From Astrothelium macrocarpum (lineage: Eukaryota > Ascomycota > Dothideomycetes > Trypetheliales > Trypetheliaceae), in NCBI GenBank assembly GCA_021030915.1, contig JAGEMR010000013.1, forward strand, positions 124,001 through 188,000: a DNA stretch of 64,000 nt. The letters are read 5' to 3'. This document shows, piece after piece, positions 34,501 through 45,389 of this stretch. The notes beneath the pieces are model-generated. The model saw only the letters and a program-made list of their open reading frames with translations. It had not been told where the DNA came from and ran no database searches. How positions within the stretch are numbered: position 1 is the first letter of the stretch; each line of letters begins with the position of its first letter. The position numbers and the translations under genes are program-made.

Positions 34501-36956
34501 GAGCCAATTTTTGCGTTCGTCCGCCATTTTCTTGCTGAAAGCTAGGCTGAGTAACTTTTCTTCGTGCTCTTTGATGGTGTGGAACTTCTTTAGATGCCGC
34601 TTGAGATCTGCAAAGTAAATCTCTGCATCCTGTGGGCCAGAAGTACCCAAACCCTTGTAGTACTTGTGATCCCAGCCGTGCTGATGTCCTGGTTCAGCTT
34701 TCCAAGCTTCGTACTCTGGCATCGTGAAGAAATCAAGCTTGGCTTTTGGTCTCTTGATGTCTCCCTTCCAGACCTTGACAATTGGAGTGATGAATTCGAC
34801 AAGGAATCCTGGAAGTCTCAGGAGACTAGGAAATTGTACTTGCAGGAAATTAATCAGGAGGCCTTTAATATGGCTTCCATCGTGATCTTGATCCGTCATG
34901 ATCATCAAGTGCCCGTAGCTGATGAAAAAAAAAGCAGAGTCAGCACTAAACTAAACTGTCGTGAAAATCAATGCACAGTGTTTGCTTACCGAAGGGACTT
35001 TGTATCCTCGTAGTCCTTTTTGTGTTGTAGGCCCATGAACTTCTTGATGTTCTGAATTTCCTGGTTCTTCGTGATTTGCTCAACAGAGGCATCTCGGACA
35101 TTGAGAAGCTTTCCACGGAGCGGAAAAACGCCAAATAAATCGGGATCCACAACCGCACGGCCAGCCAAGGCGAGTAGACTTGCCGAATCTCCTTCTGTCA
35201 AAACCAAAGTGCACTTCCAGCCGTCCTTTGTGCCAGCTTTGTTGGCATCTGTCAATTTCGAATTATTCATTCGAGCGCGTTTGCCTCCATCAGTCTTCCG
35301 TTGCATTTGATCAGCTTTCTTTTCCGCAAAGGCCAAGATGTTGTCGATAGCACTGGTCTTGGAGATGTCCTTTAGGAATTTCTCGCTGACTGTACATTTG
35401 CTTCCGAATTGGCTGGACTTTGTAGTCAATTGCTCTTTCGTCTGTGATGTAAAGGACGGATTGACAATTTGCGCGTTCAGGAACAGAAAGATGTGGTTCC
35501 GAATCTGGTTGTTGTTGAGTTTGACTCCTACTTTTTTCTTCTTGACAATCTCGCCAAGTTTGTTGACAATTTGATCACTGATATAGTTTACGTGTGTTCC
35601 CCCCGAGGTCGTAGCAATGGAATTGACAAAGGAAACCTGTTGAAAGCTGCCATCAGAAACAGCAAAGCCAATCTCCCATCGCTCATTAGGCTTGTCGGTC
35701 AAGATGACATTATCGGTCGGCACATCGCCTGATTCACCAGCCTGAGCGCTGATGGACTTTGTGTACAGCTCCATGTACTGTTTGAAGTTCTTGATCTTGA
35801 TCCTTTGATCATTAAGAAAGACTTTGACTTCCTTGACTGTGCCCGCGAGATCGTATACACGACGCTTGACCAGTGCCTCGAAATCGTCATCCATACCAGA
35901 CATACCAAATTTGGCAAAATCGGGAGTAAAAGTAACCTTGGTATAGTCATCGCCCTTTGAAGGAGTAAGAGATGCCTTCTGCATGGTGCCCATGTTGCCT
36001 GTCCAGGTCTGCTTATATTTCTTCTTATTCTTTGAATCCACAGTCTCGAGAGTGAATTGGGTACTGTAAATGTTGCACAACTTGGCACCAAATCCGTTAC
36101 GTCCACCCGTGACTTTTTGCTGATCATCGTCGTAATTGGAGGACGTAAGCAGATGACCAAAGATCATTTCTGGAATGTAAATGCCCTCTTTAGCGTGGAT
36201 CTCAATAGGAATTCCACGGCCATTGTTAAGGACGGAGATTTCTCCGCTCTCTCGATTCACAGTAACCCGAATCTCGCTCATGTTCTTGTCATTGTGTTTG
36301 TTGTCGGCCGCATTGACGAGAATCTCGTCGAAAATCTTGTATAAGCCAGGAACGTAGCTTACTTCGCGGTAATCCATCATAGAAGTTTCGGAATTGAAAA
36401 CCCACATCTGTTTTTCGGTTCGCTCAACAGATCCAATATACGTATCTGGTCGCTTTAAGATATGCTGCAGCTGAGTGAGCTTTTGGTAGCGATCGGTCGC
36501 GTTCGTTGGCGCCGGCTTCGGTTCTGTAGTTCCATCCATTCCTATACTCTCATTCTCGACCTCTTGGAGAGGTTTTGCAGCTGTCTTTTTCGGCGCGGGT
36601 GCCTTCTTCTGCTTTTTGGCGCTTGGTGGAGTATTCGAAAGTAGTGAGTCATCATGGAGCGAGGCAGCAGCATGCTCGTTGTCAGAATTTTCATTGTCAG
36701 AGGAAACACGCGCGCGCTTCTTTGGTGCAGGTGCTTTCGTAGCCTTCAATTTCGTTTGAGTGGTTTTCTTAGTTGCAGCCTTGGGCTTTGACGTCGTTCC
36801 AGCGGCCTTCTTTGGTGCTGCTTTAGGTTTCTAATAAATCGATATTAGTAAGATAGTGCAATCAAAGAGATATAAACAACCAGTACATACTGCTTTGGGT
36901 GCGGGCTCAAAATCAGAGCTTACGCCTGCATCGAAAATCGACTCATCGGAGTCCAT
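31575..36956 (-). CDS. TOP2: DNA topoisomerase II
   Basis: Nuclear type IIA topoisomerase, essential for chromosome decatenation; 1683 aa. Exons (minus) are 36956-36891, 36830-34990, 34918-34058, 34006-33689, 33637-33322, 33273-33010 and 32960-31575, with six introns of 48-71 nt. A Lys/Ala/Pro-rich N-terminal tail precedes the GHKL ATPase (ILVNAADNKHND, NNGRGIPIEIH, GGRNGFGAKL). The TOPRIM motifs follow (LTEGDSASLLALAGRA; IMTDQDHDGSHIKG). The catalytic Tyr is in DAASARYIYTRLTPIARKIF. The C-terminal ~400 residues are charged and low-complexity with acidic runs ending FDDDSE, as in other eukaryotic Top2 tails. An ACGCGT box 76 bp upstream suggests MBF cell-cycle control. Confidence 0.97.
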
Positions 36957-37031
36957 AACGACAGGCAGATTCGCGCGAGCAGCGTTGCGCTGTCACAGAG
37001 GATTTACCCAAAGGTGCAGAGGAGAGATGTG

Positions 37032-37037
37032 GACGCG
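37032..37037. promoter_or_regulatory. MCB (ACGCGT) element upstream of TOP2
   Basis: Exact MluI cell-cycle box, 76 bp upstream of the TOP2 ATG. MBF sites of this type control G1/S genes in yeasts. Only one copy is seen, so the call is tentative. Confidence 0.4.
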
Positions 37038-37565
37038 TCTTGGTTCATGTGCGATGTTCCGGTTGTTGTCGTTGGATAAACAACGCTAGCCATTAATGGG
37101 AGCTTAGCCGAAACAAACCTTTGGAGCTCCTAGCAACGCTACGCGCCAACAGACTTGGCTTGTCTGGTGCACGCCCATGCGTATGATTGGAAGAAGACGG
37201 GTACTGTCCTTCTCAATCTCTTTTAAAAATTTATTACCAAGTAAAATCTCGCTAGTGTTTTGTTGAGTCCTAGCACTTACCGAACAGAGTATGTGTACAT
37301 TTCGCTTCATACGGTCCCCAAAACAATAATATGTTTCCTCACTTTCATTTCAAAGTAATTCAACTAAAAATGCTTTCGTGACTTGAAAGCACGGAAGATG
37401 AGGAGATATTCCTGGCATCCATCACAAAACATAAGCACTGTCGCGATTCCGAGTATCTCAGGAGTATGATCTATTATCAGCATAAATTAATAACGAAAAT
37501 TGAGCCTGGTGAGATTGGCCGGTCATGCCGCGTTCCTATATGCTTAGGCGCATCGCAGACTGTCT

Positions 37566-37625
37566 GTCGAGCATTCACTTGCTCACCGTCGAGTTGTCGA
37601 GCAATCGCCTGCTCACTGCGAGTAG
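37566..37625 (+). repeat. Degenerate 30-bp tandem repeat
   Basis: Two 30-bp units starting gtcgagcattcacttgctca and gtcgagcaatcgcctgctca, with a weaker tail. It lies in the TOP2 upstream spacer. Confidence 0.6.
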
Positions 37626-38077
37626 TCGCCTTGCCAACTGTACTCAGTGCGCTCACAGCATGACGGGTTTCGTCAGTAAAAGAGTGGCATCGCCCTCTAC
37701 TGTGGGATCATGATATTGATTTAAGGGTCTTAGAGCAACTCATGTTTATATTTTCCCGATTGGATCAGCACTTGACATTTCGTAAGCAGAATCCTGCTTG
37801 ATCCAGTTCGTAGTTCTTGTTCAATCAGGAATCTTTGAACTATCGACACAAGAACACTCCATACCAATCTCCTTCAAAAAACACGGTTGCGCTTAAAAAG
37901 CGAGAATCTCGAATAACACATCTACGTATCCACTGCCGAACCGAATGCTTTCCAACAGGAACAGTTTCGTCCAATGCGCACCTACGCAAAGGGGGTAACA
38001 AGAACTTCAATAGGAGACAAAATCAAGGCAAATCACAAAGAGATCAGAAACGAGTGGAGATGTTCCATTTGTTTCTC

Positions 38078-40020
38078 TTAGTCCGTCGCCTTTGGTGTAC
38101 CACGTCTTTCTAGCTTCTTCGGCTTTTTCTTTGGTGTCGCAGACTGGTCTCTGGACTGCGATCTTTGGCTTAGTTCCGAATTTTGTCTTGCCGGTATAGG
38201 CTTGGACGCGGATTGCTCGGCAGCCTGACCAGAGACAGCTGAGTCAGAACGCTCCTTCTTTGGCGTCGTCCCATTGGCATCTCCTTTCTTTGGAGGTAGT
38301 TTGGCGGGTGCTTTGGCTGGTGGTGTGCTTCCTGTCCGTTGCTCTCTCAGCTTGGCCAGGGTTGCCTCAGCCCCAGTGAACTGTCTACGAGGACTTGTCG
38401 GAGACGCTGGCTGTGTCTTGGTATTGTCTGCAGCCTGAGTAACTGGCTTCCCCGTGCTATCTTCCACAATAAAGTGTCCCGCTTGTGGTTTCTTCCCATT
38501 GATATCCAATATATCTTGTGGACAAGAGCTCATTACGACTACGACATCGCGTTCAGCGCGTAAGCGAACATAATCACCTCTTTTGCATTTTGCTGCCTCA
38601 AATTTAACATTGCCATCCTCATCCCACGGTATGTTCATGAAAAGGTTCAGTGGAGCGGGAACCATGTTGACGGAAACATCAGCCCCGACAGCTCTGGGGC
38701 CTTTCAAACCAATCTTTTGGTTAAACTCCTGCAATGCGAACACCAGGTTCTCGGCACAAGAACCATGCTTCTCCCAATCTTTCACCCCCAAGCCCTTGTA
38801 CCGCTGTGGATCACAAGCAGCAATTAGGGTATCGTGGATTCCAGGAGACGTATCTTCAATCAATGTCATAAGTGGCTGACGTAGATTGGAGTAGAACACG
38901 TCATCAACTCTTGGACGTATGTGTTGCGTTTGTGCACGCGAGTGAGGCATCGAAATGCACTCCATTGGTGGAACGGAGGTATCTTGGTGGTGACTATAAG
39001 CGTTGTAACCAGCGTAGAGAGAGCCGGCATAACCGGAGCCGGTAGCAGCTTTGTCAATCTTTAGTATTGGGCTCAATGGATATATTAACTCTGACATACC
39101 TGACAACCCAGCTGCACCGACAGGTGTCTTGGAAAAATCATAGAGCTGTTCAGCATACGATTTATTGGGATTGCGTGAATGCTTGCTACCGAGTCAGTTC
39201 AAGCAAACCCAATCAATGCGCCAGGACTTACCAGTGTAGCGAAAGCAGAAAGCTGGCCTTGTGATGGTAAATAGGATGAGAATCCCTGTCCTGATGGAAT
39301 GTATGCAGACCAGCCTTTCGTATTCGACGACTTGTTTTCCGTCTTTGCGCTCGACCAAGTAGGGATATACGAGCTCCATGTTGACGACTGTTCAGCTCCT
39401 CCAGTTTTCTGTTGGGAAGACTTTTGGTCTTTGAGCTTTGCGGGTGCTTTCTTGGGGCCTGCTGCCCCTTGACCGTCTTTACTCTGGGCACCGCTTGGAG
39501 ACGACGACCATGTTGGAATATATGCACTCCATCTGGATGAGCCCGCTTTTGAATCATTTGTCTGTTGATCTGTCTCTTTTCCACTCTCCACGGGTTTGGT
39601 TTGATCTCCAGTGGGTCCCTCACTTTTGCCCTTATCATCCTCTGTTTCTTTCTGGTCATCTTTTTGATTCGCTAATGTTTCGTTCTTTCCAGCACCCCGC
39701 TTCTCCTCGGAATTGGTCTCTTCGTCAATCGTCTGAGTTTCCTTGCCACTTGCAGGTGTAATAGTTCCATTGTCCTTTTGCGCCGGGTTGTCATTTCTTT
39801 GCGAGACTTGACTGCTGACATCTTCTCCTGCATTTGATGGAGCCTGTGATTGCGGCTTCTCAGCCTTTTTCTGTCTTCCTGTCGGTGGCGCATGAAGAGC
39901 AAATGCCCAAGTATCTATGACTTGGGTACCGGAAGTGTTGATGATCTTGATGCTATGACCCTGTGGCACATATGTTGCGGTCCCATGACGGGCGGGAATT
40001 GTTTGAATATTTGCAGACAT
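38078..40020 (-). CDS. DUF1989 (urea carboxylase-associated) protein with large insertion
   Basis: Exons (minus) are 40020-39232, 39181-39100 and 39048-38078 (introns 50 and 51 nt), giving 613 aa. The DUF1989 domain is split. Residues about 1-45 (IPARHGTATYVPQGHSIKII, then TQVIDTWAFAL) resume only after about residue 300 with SMPHSRAQTQHIRPRVDD, then PGIHDTLIAACDPQRY, GSCAENLVFALQEFNQKIG and APLNLFMNIPWDEDGN. Between them is a Lys/Glu/Ser-rich insertion carrying three aromatic repeats of the type WSxYIPTWSS. A basic disordered tail ends the protein. Bacterial DUF1989 pairs act in guanidine/urea carboxylase systems (carboxyguanidine deiminase). No urea amidolyase gene is nearby, so the fungal role is open. 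No signal peptide is seen. Confidence 0.82.
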
Positions 40021-41322
40021 TATAATACATACAGGTGGTACACTGTAACATGAAAAAGGACAAGCGAAAACGGATACGGCATATATACAAGCTTTAACTG
40101 CAGAGCTAAGAATCCATGCGTCAGAGCGTGGAGTAGGTGGAGCGCAACTTGGAATTCTGGGCAGTGTGTCCCTACGTAATCTTGCATGAGCGTGTCGGGA
40201 GATCTACAAGTGCAGATCACTTGCATCTTGCACTTGTTCACCCTACCACGCCGCCACCCTACCATTGCTGGATCGTCGGCCTACCTACTCCAATACAAAA
40301 GCTAAGGTATTTTGGAGATTGCAATACTTGTCGTCATGGACTATACATAAGATCAGCAAACCTCACGATCAATTTAAATTTTAATTGCGGAGGCTTTGTT
40401 TGCTAAGAAGTAGTAGAATTTCAAAATGGCAATAATTGTGCTTTTCCTCAAGTCGTTCAGCTTCAAAAGCTCGTCGTTGGAAATGTCAATACATGCAACT
40501 TCTACAAAGCCCTGAAAGAGCTTCTCTCGCTAATTACTATGACCGGCAACACGACCCAATATGGAATAAGACGGCTTTATTAGCCTGGTTATCGTACTTG
40601 AGGCATGGAGAAGCCTATGAATATGTGCATTTGTCATGAAACTAATTAATCTTATCGGAGGTTTTAAAACAGCCTACGGGACACACGCTTTGATATACTA
40701 CATGAATCGTCCTTGTTTGAGTCAAATGTAGATCGACTTCAGAGATGGTAGATATACAAATAAAGTGGTCTTGGGCTATCACAGTATTCTATCAATGCAG
40801 CCGGAACGCTTCGTATACTCTGGCAATAGCATAAAGTGGGACGGAAGGATGCTATGCGAATTAAGGCTCGACTGAGCTGGTCGGAATATACCACGCGCTT
40901 GTCCACGCATCCGTCAAAATCTGTATAGGCTCGCCCAATTTTTCAGAGCAGCCGAGTATCCGAAACGAATTTCAAAACGAGCTCGATCATCACACCACAT
41001 AATCTAAAGATAGACGTTTCGGTCGACCTGTGCCAATCAAATTGGACCAGTCTAGGCTTTGCTCCGCAGTGTTTTGAGTATTTTACCAGTCGGCAAGGGC
41101 TCTTCTAAACTCTTGGTTCGTCTGAAATGAGGATTAGACCGAGACTCTGAGGTTCTTATTGGTGTCTTGGCGGAGCCTACGTGTAGGAGAGTGCTTGCTT
41201 CCTTTGGGGACATAGCCTCAATGAGACCATTTAATGATAAAGGGTGAAAGCAGAAATCAAGTATAACCAAACGTTGCTTCGCAAGGAAAATGAAACCGAT
41301 CCGATGAACTTGCCTGGCTCCC
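40021..41322. other. Spacer of 1.3 kb, nothing recognised
   Basis: Upstream of the DUF1989 gene and of the membrane glycoprotein gene. Only short frames without family resemblance. A 5' exon for the following gene could lie near its right end, but I could not find one with convincing splice sites. Confidence 0.35.
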
Positions 41323-42267
41323 ATGGCACTCATTGCTCCACCTCCATCGAAGACAGGATTTTATGTGTTCCCATCGAGCAACTCTCTTGCGCAGTATACA
41401 ATCACGAATTCAACCGACTCGGCTTATGGCTATTATGTATGGGTATTGCCCCCCTACGCGGATCTACCTTCTAATCTCATTGTCTACAATCCTAATGTCA
41501 CTGAAGACTCCAACTATACGATTTCCATATACACACCTGGCTGTACTTTCGATGACAGTTGCTCAAAAAGGGCTACCGTGAGTTTCGACGTGATGACTGG
41601 CTTGAACGCCGATCAAATCAACGACAATGTGACCTTGGTCAATCAGTCCGTTGCTCATGGCACGTGGCAAGACATCTACACTGGCACTGTATACGGATCA
41701 GTGAACCAGTCGAATACCACTATAAGGTCCACATATTCATATCGTCAAAGCCAAACTGCGATTGTGGTTGCTTCCGTGCTTCGCGTTCGGAAGATGAAGG
41801 TGTCGGATTCCTCAACATCGTCGTTGTCATCGCCTCCAACGCATCTTCCGTCATTCTCACCCTCACCTTCTGTCACTAGCCTATCTCTTCCACCACCTTC
41901 AAATGTCGGCTCCTCCATCTCAGATTCGAGCCTTTCATCAAGTGCGAAGGTGGGGGTGGGAGTAGGTTTAGGGAGTGCGGGAATCCTGATCTTTGCACTA
42001 ATCACAGCTCTCCTTGTGCAACGGCAGAGAATTCGGAATGCGAAAAGCACCGTCGATGAAGACCACAGTCAGTGGGAAAAGGCCGAACTACCTTCGGCAA
42101 GCATGGATCAATTGGGTGAACTAGCTTTACCGGTATTTGAAGCTGGCTCGGGTGATATACAGGAGGCAGATCCAATGGCAATTAGGATCGAGGCGTCTGC
42201 GGAGGAGAGATATGAGATTGATTCGAGGGACATTTTGGCGGAGGCACCGACTGAAGTTGCATGGTGA
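41323..42267 (+). CDS. Single-pass membrane glycoprotein, unrecognised, possibly 5'-incomplete
   Basis: Open frame of 314 aa from ATG 41323; an in-frame TGA lies five codons upstream. Residues 1-150 look extracellular: many N-X-S/T sequons (NSTDS, NVTED, NYTIS, NVTLV, NQSVA, NQSNTT) and text such as GYYVWVLPPYADLPS and HGTWQDIYTGTVYGSV. A Ser/Pro-rich stalk follows, then one transmembrane helix (VGVGVGLGSAGILIFALITA) and an acidic cytosolic tail. No signal peptide is visible, which is odd for such a protein; a missed 5' exon or an N-terminal truncation is likely. I do not recognise the family. It is 151 bp upstream of CYC2 on the same strand. Confidence 0.62.
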   Translation: MALIAPPPSKTGFYVFPSSNSLAQYTITNSTDSAYGYYVWVLPPYADLPSNLIVYNPNVTEDSNYTISIYTPGCTFDDSCSKRATVSFDVMTGLNADQINDNVTLVNQSVAHGTWQDIYTGTVYGSVNQSNTTIRSTYSYRQSQTAIVVASVLRVRKMKVSDSSTSSLSSPPTHLPSFSPSPSVTSLSLPPPSNVGSSISDSSLSSSAKVGVGVGLGSAGILIFALITALLVQRQRIRNAKSTVDEDHSQWEKAELPSASMDQLGELALPVFEAGSGDIQEADPMAIRIEASAEERYEIDSRDILAEAPTEVAW

Positions 42268-42418
42268 CGGTCATTCCGGTCAGTGTCCGAAAGTGCGGGG
42301 ATTTTTGCGTAGGCGAATCATTGGCCACTTCCTGTTTCATCCAATGGCGCCCCCTTGCCAGGCATGAAGTTTAAGGATTCGCGTCTGAAATCCGTTCGCG
42401 AACCTGACAGCAAATCTG

Positions 42419-43618
42419 ATGCGGGTAGTCCAGTTTCACCCCTTCAGAATCTCTCGATTTGGCGTCAATTCGGTTTGGTACAGATCCCAGCTCTCACTTC
42501 CACGTTGCTTCTATTACCACCGACATGGCCGATATGCGTCGACAGAGCACCGTAACCAAAGGCGGGCAGTATCTGCTCGGTTAGCTATCATTGTCCTCAC
42601 CTCAAGTGCGGTAGCTGGATTTCTGTTTCGATCCTTCTTGAAATCGGATTTCAAAGAAGACTGGGATGAGTCGACATTCCTTGATGCCCATTCCTTTAGA
42701 CCGTTTACCTTGATTGAAAAAGTACCGGTTTCCTCAAGCAGCAGCATTTTTCGGATTCGTCCTACCCATGGCACACTTGATGCAAAGCATCTACAGGAGC
42801 TATGGAATCGTGGTATCTGGAGCGTGCAAGTAAAGCAACCCCAACTTCAGATCGTGAGGGCGTATACTCCATTGCCACCATATCCTGATCCCTCTGCCAG
42901 TCAGGATGATGACGACTCGAATGATCTACGGCTTTTGATTCGTAGGGAAGAAGCTGGTGAGGTGTCTGGATATCTTCATCGACTTCCCATTGGAAGTCAG
43001 ATTGAAATTCGACGAGCAAACATTGAGTATCAATTCCCACCAAATGCTACCGAGTTGATCTTCTTGGCTGGAGGGACGGGAATTGCTCCAGCTATGCAGC
43101 TGCTACATGCGATCTCGCACCGTCCTCATGTCCATTGCCATGTCCTGTGGGCAAATCGTCATCGGGAGGATTGTGTAGGTACCAACTCTTCTACAGCTCT
43201 ACCGGCTCAGCGGGGCCTTGGACCATGGTTATCACGTCTGTGGGGGACAGCAAGTGAAAGGCAAATTATGCCAAACAAATATACGTCAGAAACGATCAAT
43301 CCTGTTGTTCAACAACTGCGGACCTATGAACAGCTCTCGAAAGACGATGCTAACCAAAGGATCCGTATTGACTATCTTGTTGATGACGAGCAGTCTTTCA
43401 TAACACCTGGAGTGATCAATGACTACCTTAAAAAAGGAGCAGAACATCCTTCTAACAGTTCTGAGCTATCACGGCAAATTCTGATCTCTGGTCCGGACGG
43501 GTTCGTTGCGCACTGGGCAGGCAAAAAGCCTCCAGAGGGAAGCAAAGATTCTCAAGGCCCGTTGGGCGGTATTTTATCTAATGTCAATACCAAAGATTGG
43601 AAAGTCTGGAAACTGTAA
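42419..43618 (+). CDS. CYC2: CYC2-like mitochondrial flavoprotein (b5 reductase fold)
   Basis: Single exon, 399 aa. In yeast, Cyc2 is an inner-membrane FAD protein that reduces heme during cytochrome c maturation. The N-terminus is Arg-rich (VQFHPFRISRFGVNSVWYRS), a likely presequence, followed by one hydrophobic segment (LAIIVLTSSAVAGFLFRSF). The ferredoxin-reductase part has the FAD motif RAYTPLPPYP, the NAD(P) loop FLAGGTGIAPAMQLLHAI, and the C-terminal ISGPDGFVAHWAGKKPPEG, QGPLGGIL and final KVWKL typical of CYC2. Length matches the family. It may share regulation with the gene just upstream, but nothing in sequence proves it. Confidence 0.88.
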   Translation: MRVVQFHPFRISRFGVNSVWYRSQLSLPRCFYYHRHGRYASTEHRNQRRAVSARLAIIVLTSSAVAGFLFRSFLKSDFKEDWDESTFLDAHSFRPFTLIEKVPVSSSSSIFRIRPTHGTLDAKHLQELWNRGIWSVQVKQPQLQIVRAYTPLPPYPDPSASQDDDDSNDLRLLIRREEAGEVSGYLHRLPIGSQIEIRRANIEYQFPPNATELIFLAGGTGIAPAMQLLHAISHRPHVHCHVLWANRHREDCVGTNSSTALPAQRGLGPWLSRLWGTASERQIMPNKYTSETINPVVQQLRTYEQLSKDDANQRIRIDYLVDDEQSFITPGVINDYLKKGAEHPSNSSELSRQILISGPDGFVAHWAGKKPPEGSKDSQGPLGGILSNVNTKDWKVWKL

Positions 43619-44645
43619 TCTGCCCTCCAGTGCTGCAAGTGACAAATCAAATTACATTGACTTTGGGCTCCTCACATTGGCAAATACTACGAATTGACTA
43701 TTCTGTGGGCATAAAGAACGAGATGTGATATTACAGGCTCGTCAGTGTTCAAGAAGTTGACCTCGGCGGCCGAGAGGCGAACCTGTGAACATTCGGGTTG
43801 ACGAGAGATGCCTCGGTGTATCATGTTTTCATCGCTGCGATTTCCTGTACCAATATTGTATTAATCTGAAACATGAATTATCAAAAACTCTCCCTTTTTC
43901 ATTGCTCTTCTTATCCCTCTCTGGAAATGCCTCAGTGTACGTAATTACCTCGGCGTTGGCAAACGCCTTCTATTAATTACCTTAATTCCGCTACTTACTC
44001 CTTCATTTGATGATTCGGCAAAGCCCCTTCGAAGAGTTCTTTCACGCCATCGAGTTGAATAGACTATCATGCCGCTCTAATTGACTTTCTACAATTCGAA
44101 ATTCATCTTGCGAGGTTGCTCTTGTCTGTTGGCAGGCGCCCGTCGTGCAACTGGATTTCTGAAAGTCTCAAACATTTTCTAACGTGGGGATATTGCTAAT
44201 CAGGACTCTGTGAGTAAGACGACATGTTGCAGTGGCATGAAGCAAGTAAAGGGACTGAGCATCGTGATCATGCTTCATGTGCGACCCTCCGGAGATTGGT
44301 TTTAATATGTTTATGAGCCATGCCTGCTCCAAGCCAGAGACTCTCCTGATCTTCTCGTTTTCGATCAGGTCGCTCATCTTCTACTCATTACTTGACAGCC
44401 ATTCAGATGCATTGATTAATCTATGAAGGTAGTACTGATACTTTCCACCCACGTCATCCTCATTTTTCTCCAAATACGCATGATGCACTGACGATTCTAA
44501 TCGTCACAATTTAAAGACACGGGTATATAAAGCTCGATTGTCCATCATTTTGTTTCTTTCCTCAGTTTTTGCAAGCCGGGACATTTCAAACTCTTTGATC
44601 GCTTTTCCGCAACCGGAGACAAGGCCCTTCGACAGCCCAACAAAT
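43619..44645. promoter_or_regulatory. Spacer upstream of small secreted protein
   Basis: Spacer of 1027 bp without a supportable ORF. It contains an inverted CGG/CCG palindrome (ctcggcggccgag, 43762-43774), the form bound by Zn2Cys6 regulators, and a strong TATA box at 44524-44531. Confidence 0.4.
44524..44531 (+). promoter_or_regulatory. TATA box of the small secreted protein gene
   Basis: TATATAAA, 115 bp upstream of the ATG at 44646. A canonical core-promoter match at a normal distance for a leader of about 80-90 nt. Confidence 0.6.
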
Positions 44646-45054
44646 ATGCGTTTCTCAAACGTTTTTATATCCGCCGCAATGGGATTCGCACCCTTTACTG
44701 CCACAGCAACGCCCGTCGCTGGCCTTGGACCAGAGCCAGCTCCTCTAGAGACCCGCCAGCTCGGCGGACTTGGTGACATTGGGCAGTTGATCTCTGCCCT
44801 TGAGAACCTACTCACGCCGGAGACGATTAACAACATTGGATCTCTTGTCAACAATGGGGCGGCTCTACTGACACCCACGTTTGTGAATCAGACGCAAGGT
44901 CTTGTGTCGGAGGCTTCTACAGTTCGCAAACCCTATAATTTAGCAAACGCGATCACCACAAGCTTACATGAAATAGCTTTTACCAGAGCTGCCAGCGCTG
45001 CTTGGCAGTCTTCTCGGAGGCGGAAGTAGCTCTGGTAGCTCTTCGTCCACTTAG
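44646..45054 (+). CDS. Small secreted protein, Gly/Leu/Ser-rich
   Basis: Two exons: 44646 to either 44921 (donor GTTCGC) or 44903 (donor GTGTCG), and 44977-45054, giving 117 or 111 aa. Both options stay in frame and I cannot choose between them. The N-terminus MRFSNVFISAAMGFAPFTAT is a signal peptide. The mature part repeats hydrophobic amphipathic segments (DIGQLISALENLLTPETINN, LVNNGAALLTPTFVNQTQGL, LLPELPALLGSLLGG) and ends in a Gly/Ser run (GGGSSSGSSSST). It has no cysteines, so it is not a hydrophobin. The function is unknown; it could be a wall-associated or effector-like protein. Its TATA box is well placed. Confidence 0.65.
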
Positions 45055-45389
45055 GTTCGAGGAGATTGAACAGAGCGGGCATCTTGTCGGCATGTACGAG
45101 GGTTGATGAAATGACATGGGGATTGAGCGGTAACGGGAATAGTTCTAAATCATATAGTATAGTTGTAATATTTATGAATTTCGGAGTTGAGCGTGAAGAG
45201 CCAACGTCTCATATCTTCAAAGCTGAAAGTTGTGATTGCATTTCGGTCGCTTGACGAAATTTAGAAAACCCTCAACGAAGCTTTAACAAACCTGAGAGTG
45301 AATAAATCCCGAATTTCAATAGATCCGACGTTTTCTATCCAGCACATTACACTATCCCTTTTGTAACATACCAAAACCCCCACTCCCCT
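45055..45389. other. Convergent spacer, nothing recognised
   Basis: Spacer of 335 bp between the small secreted protein and the GPI-protein 3' ends. Confidence 0.35.

Larger units (their letters stand above)
36957..38077. promoter_or_regulatory. TOP2 promoter region and DUF1989 gene 3' spacer
   Basis: Spacer of 1121 bp with no supportable gene. It has the ACGCGT box at 37032-37037 and a degenerate 30-bp tandem repeat at 37566-37625. The remainder is unremarkable. Confidence 0.4.

Noticed and set aside
41233..41322. 5' exon with signal peptide for the membrane glycoprotein
   Set aside because: No hydrophobic ATG-initiated stretch with believable donor and acceptor was found just upstream.
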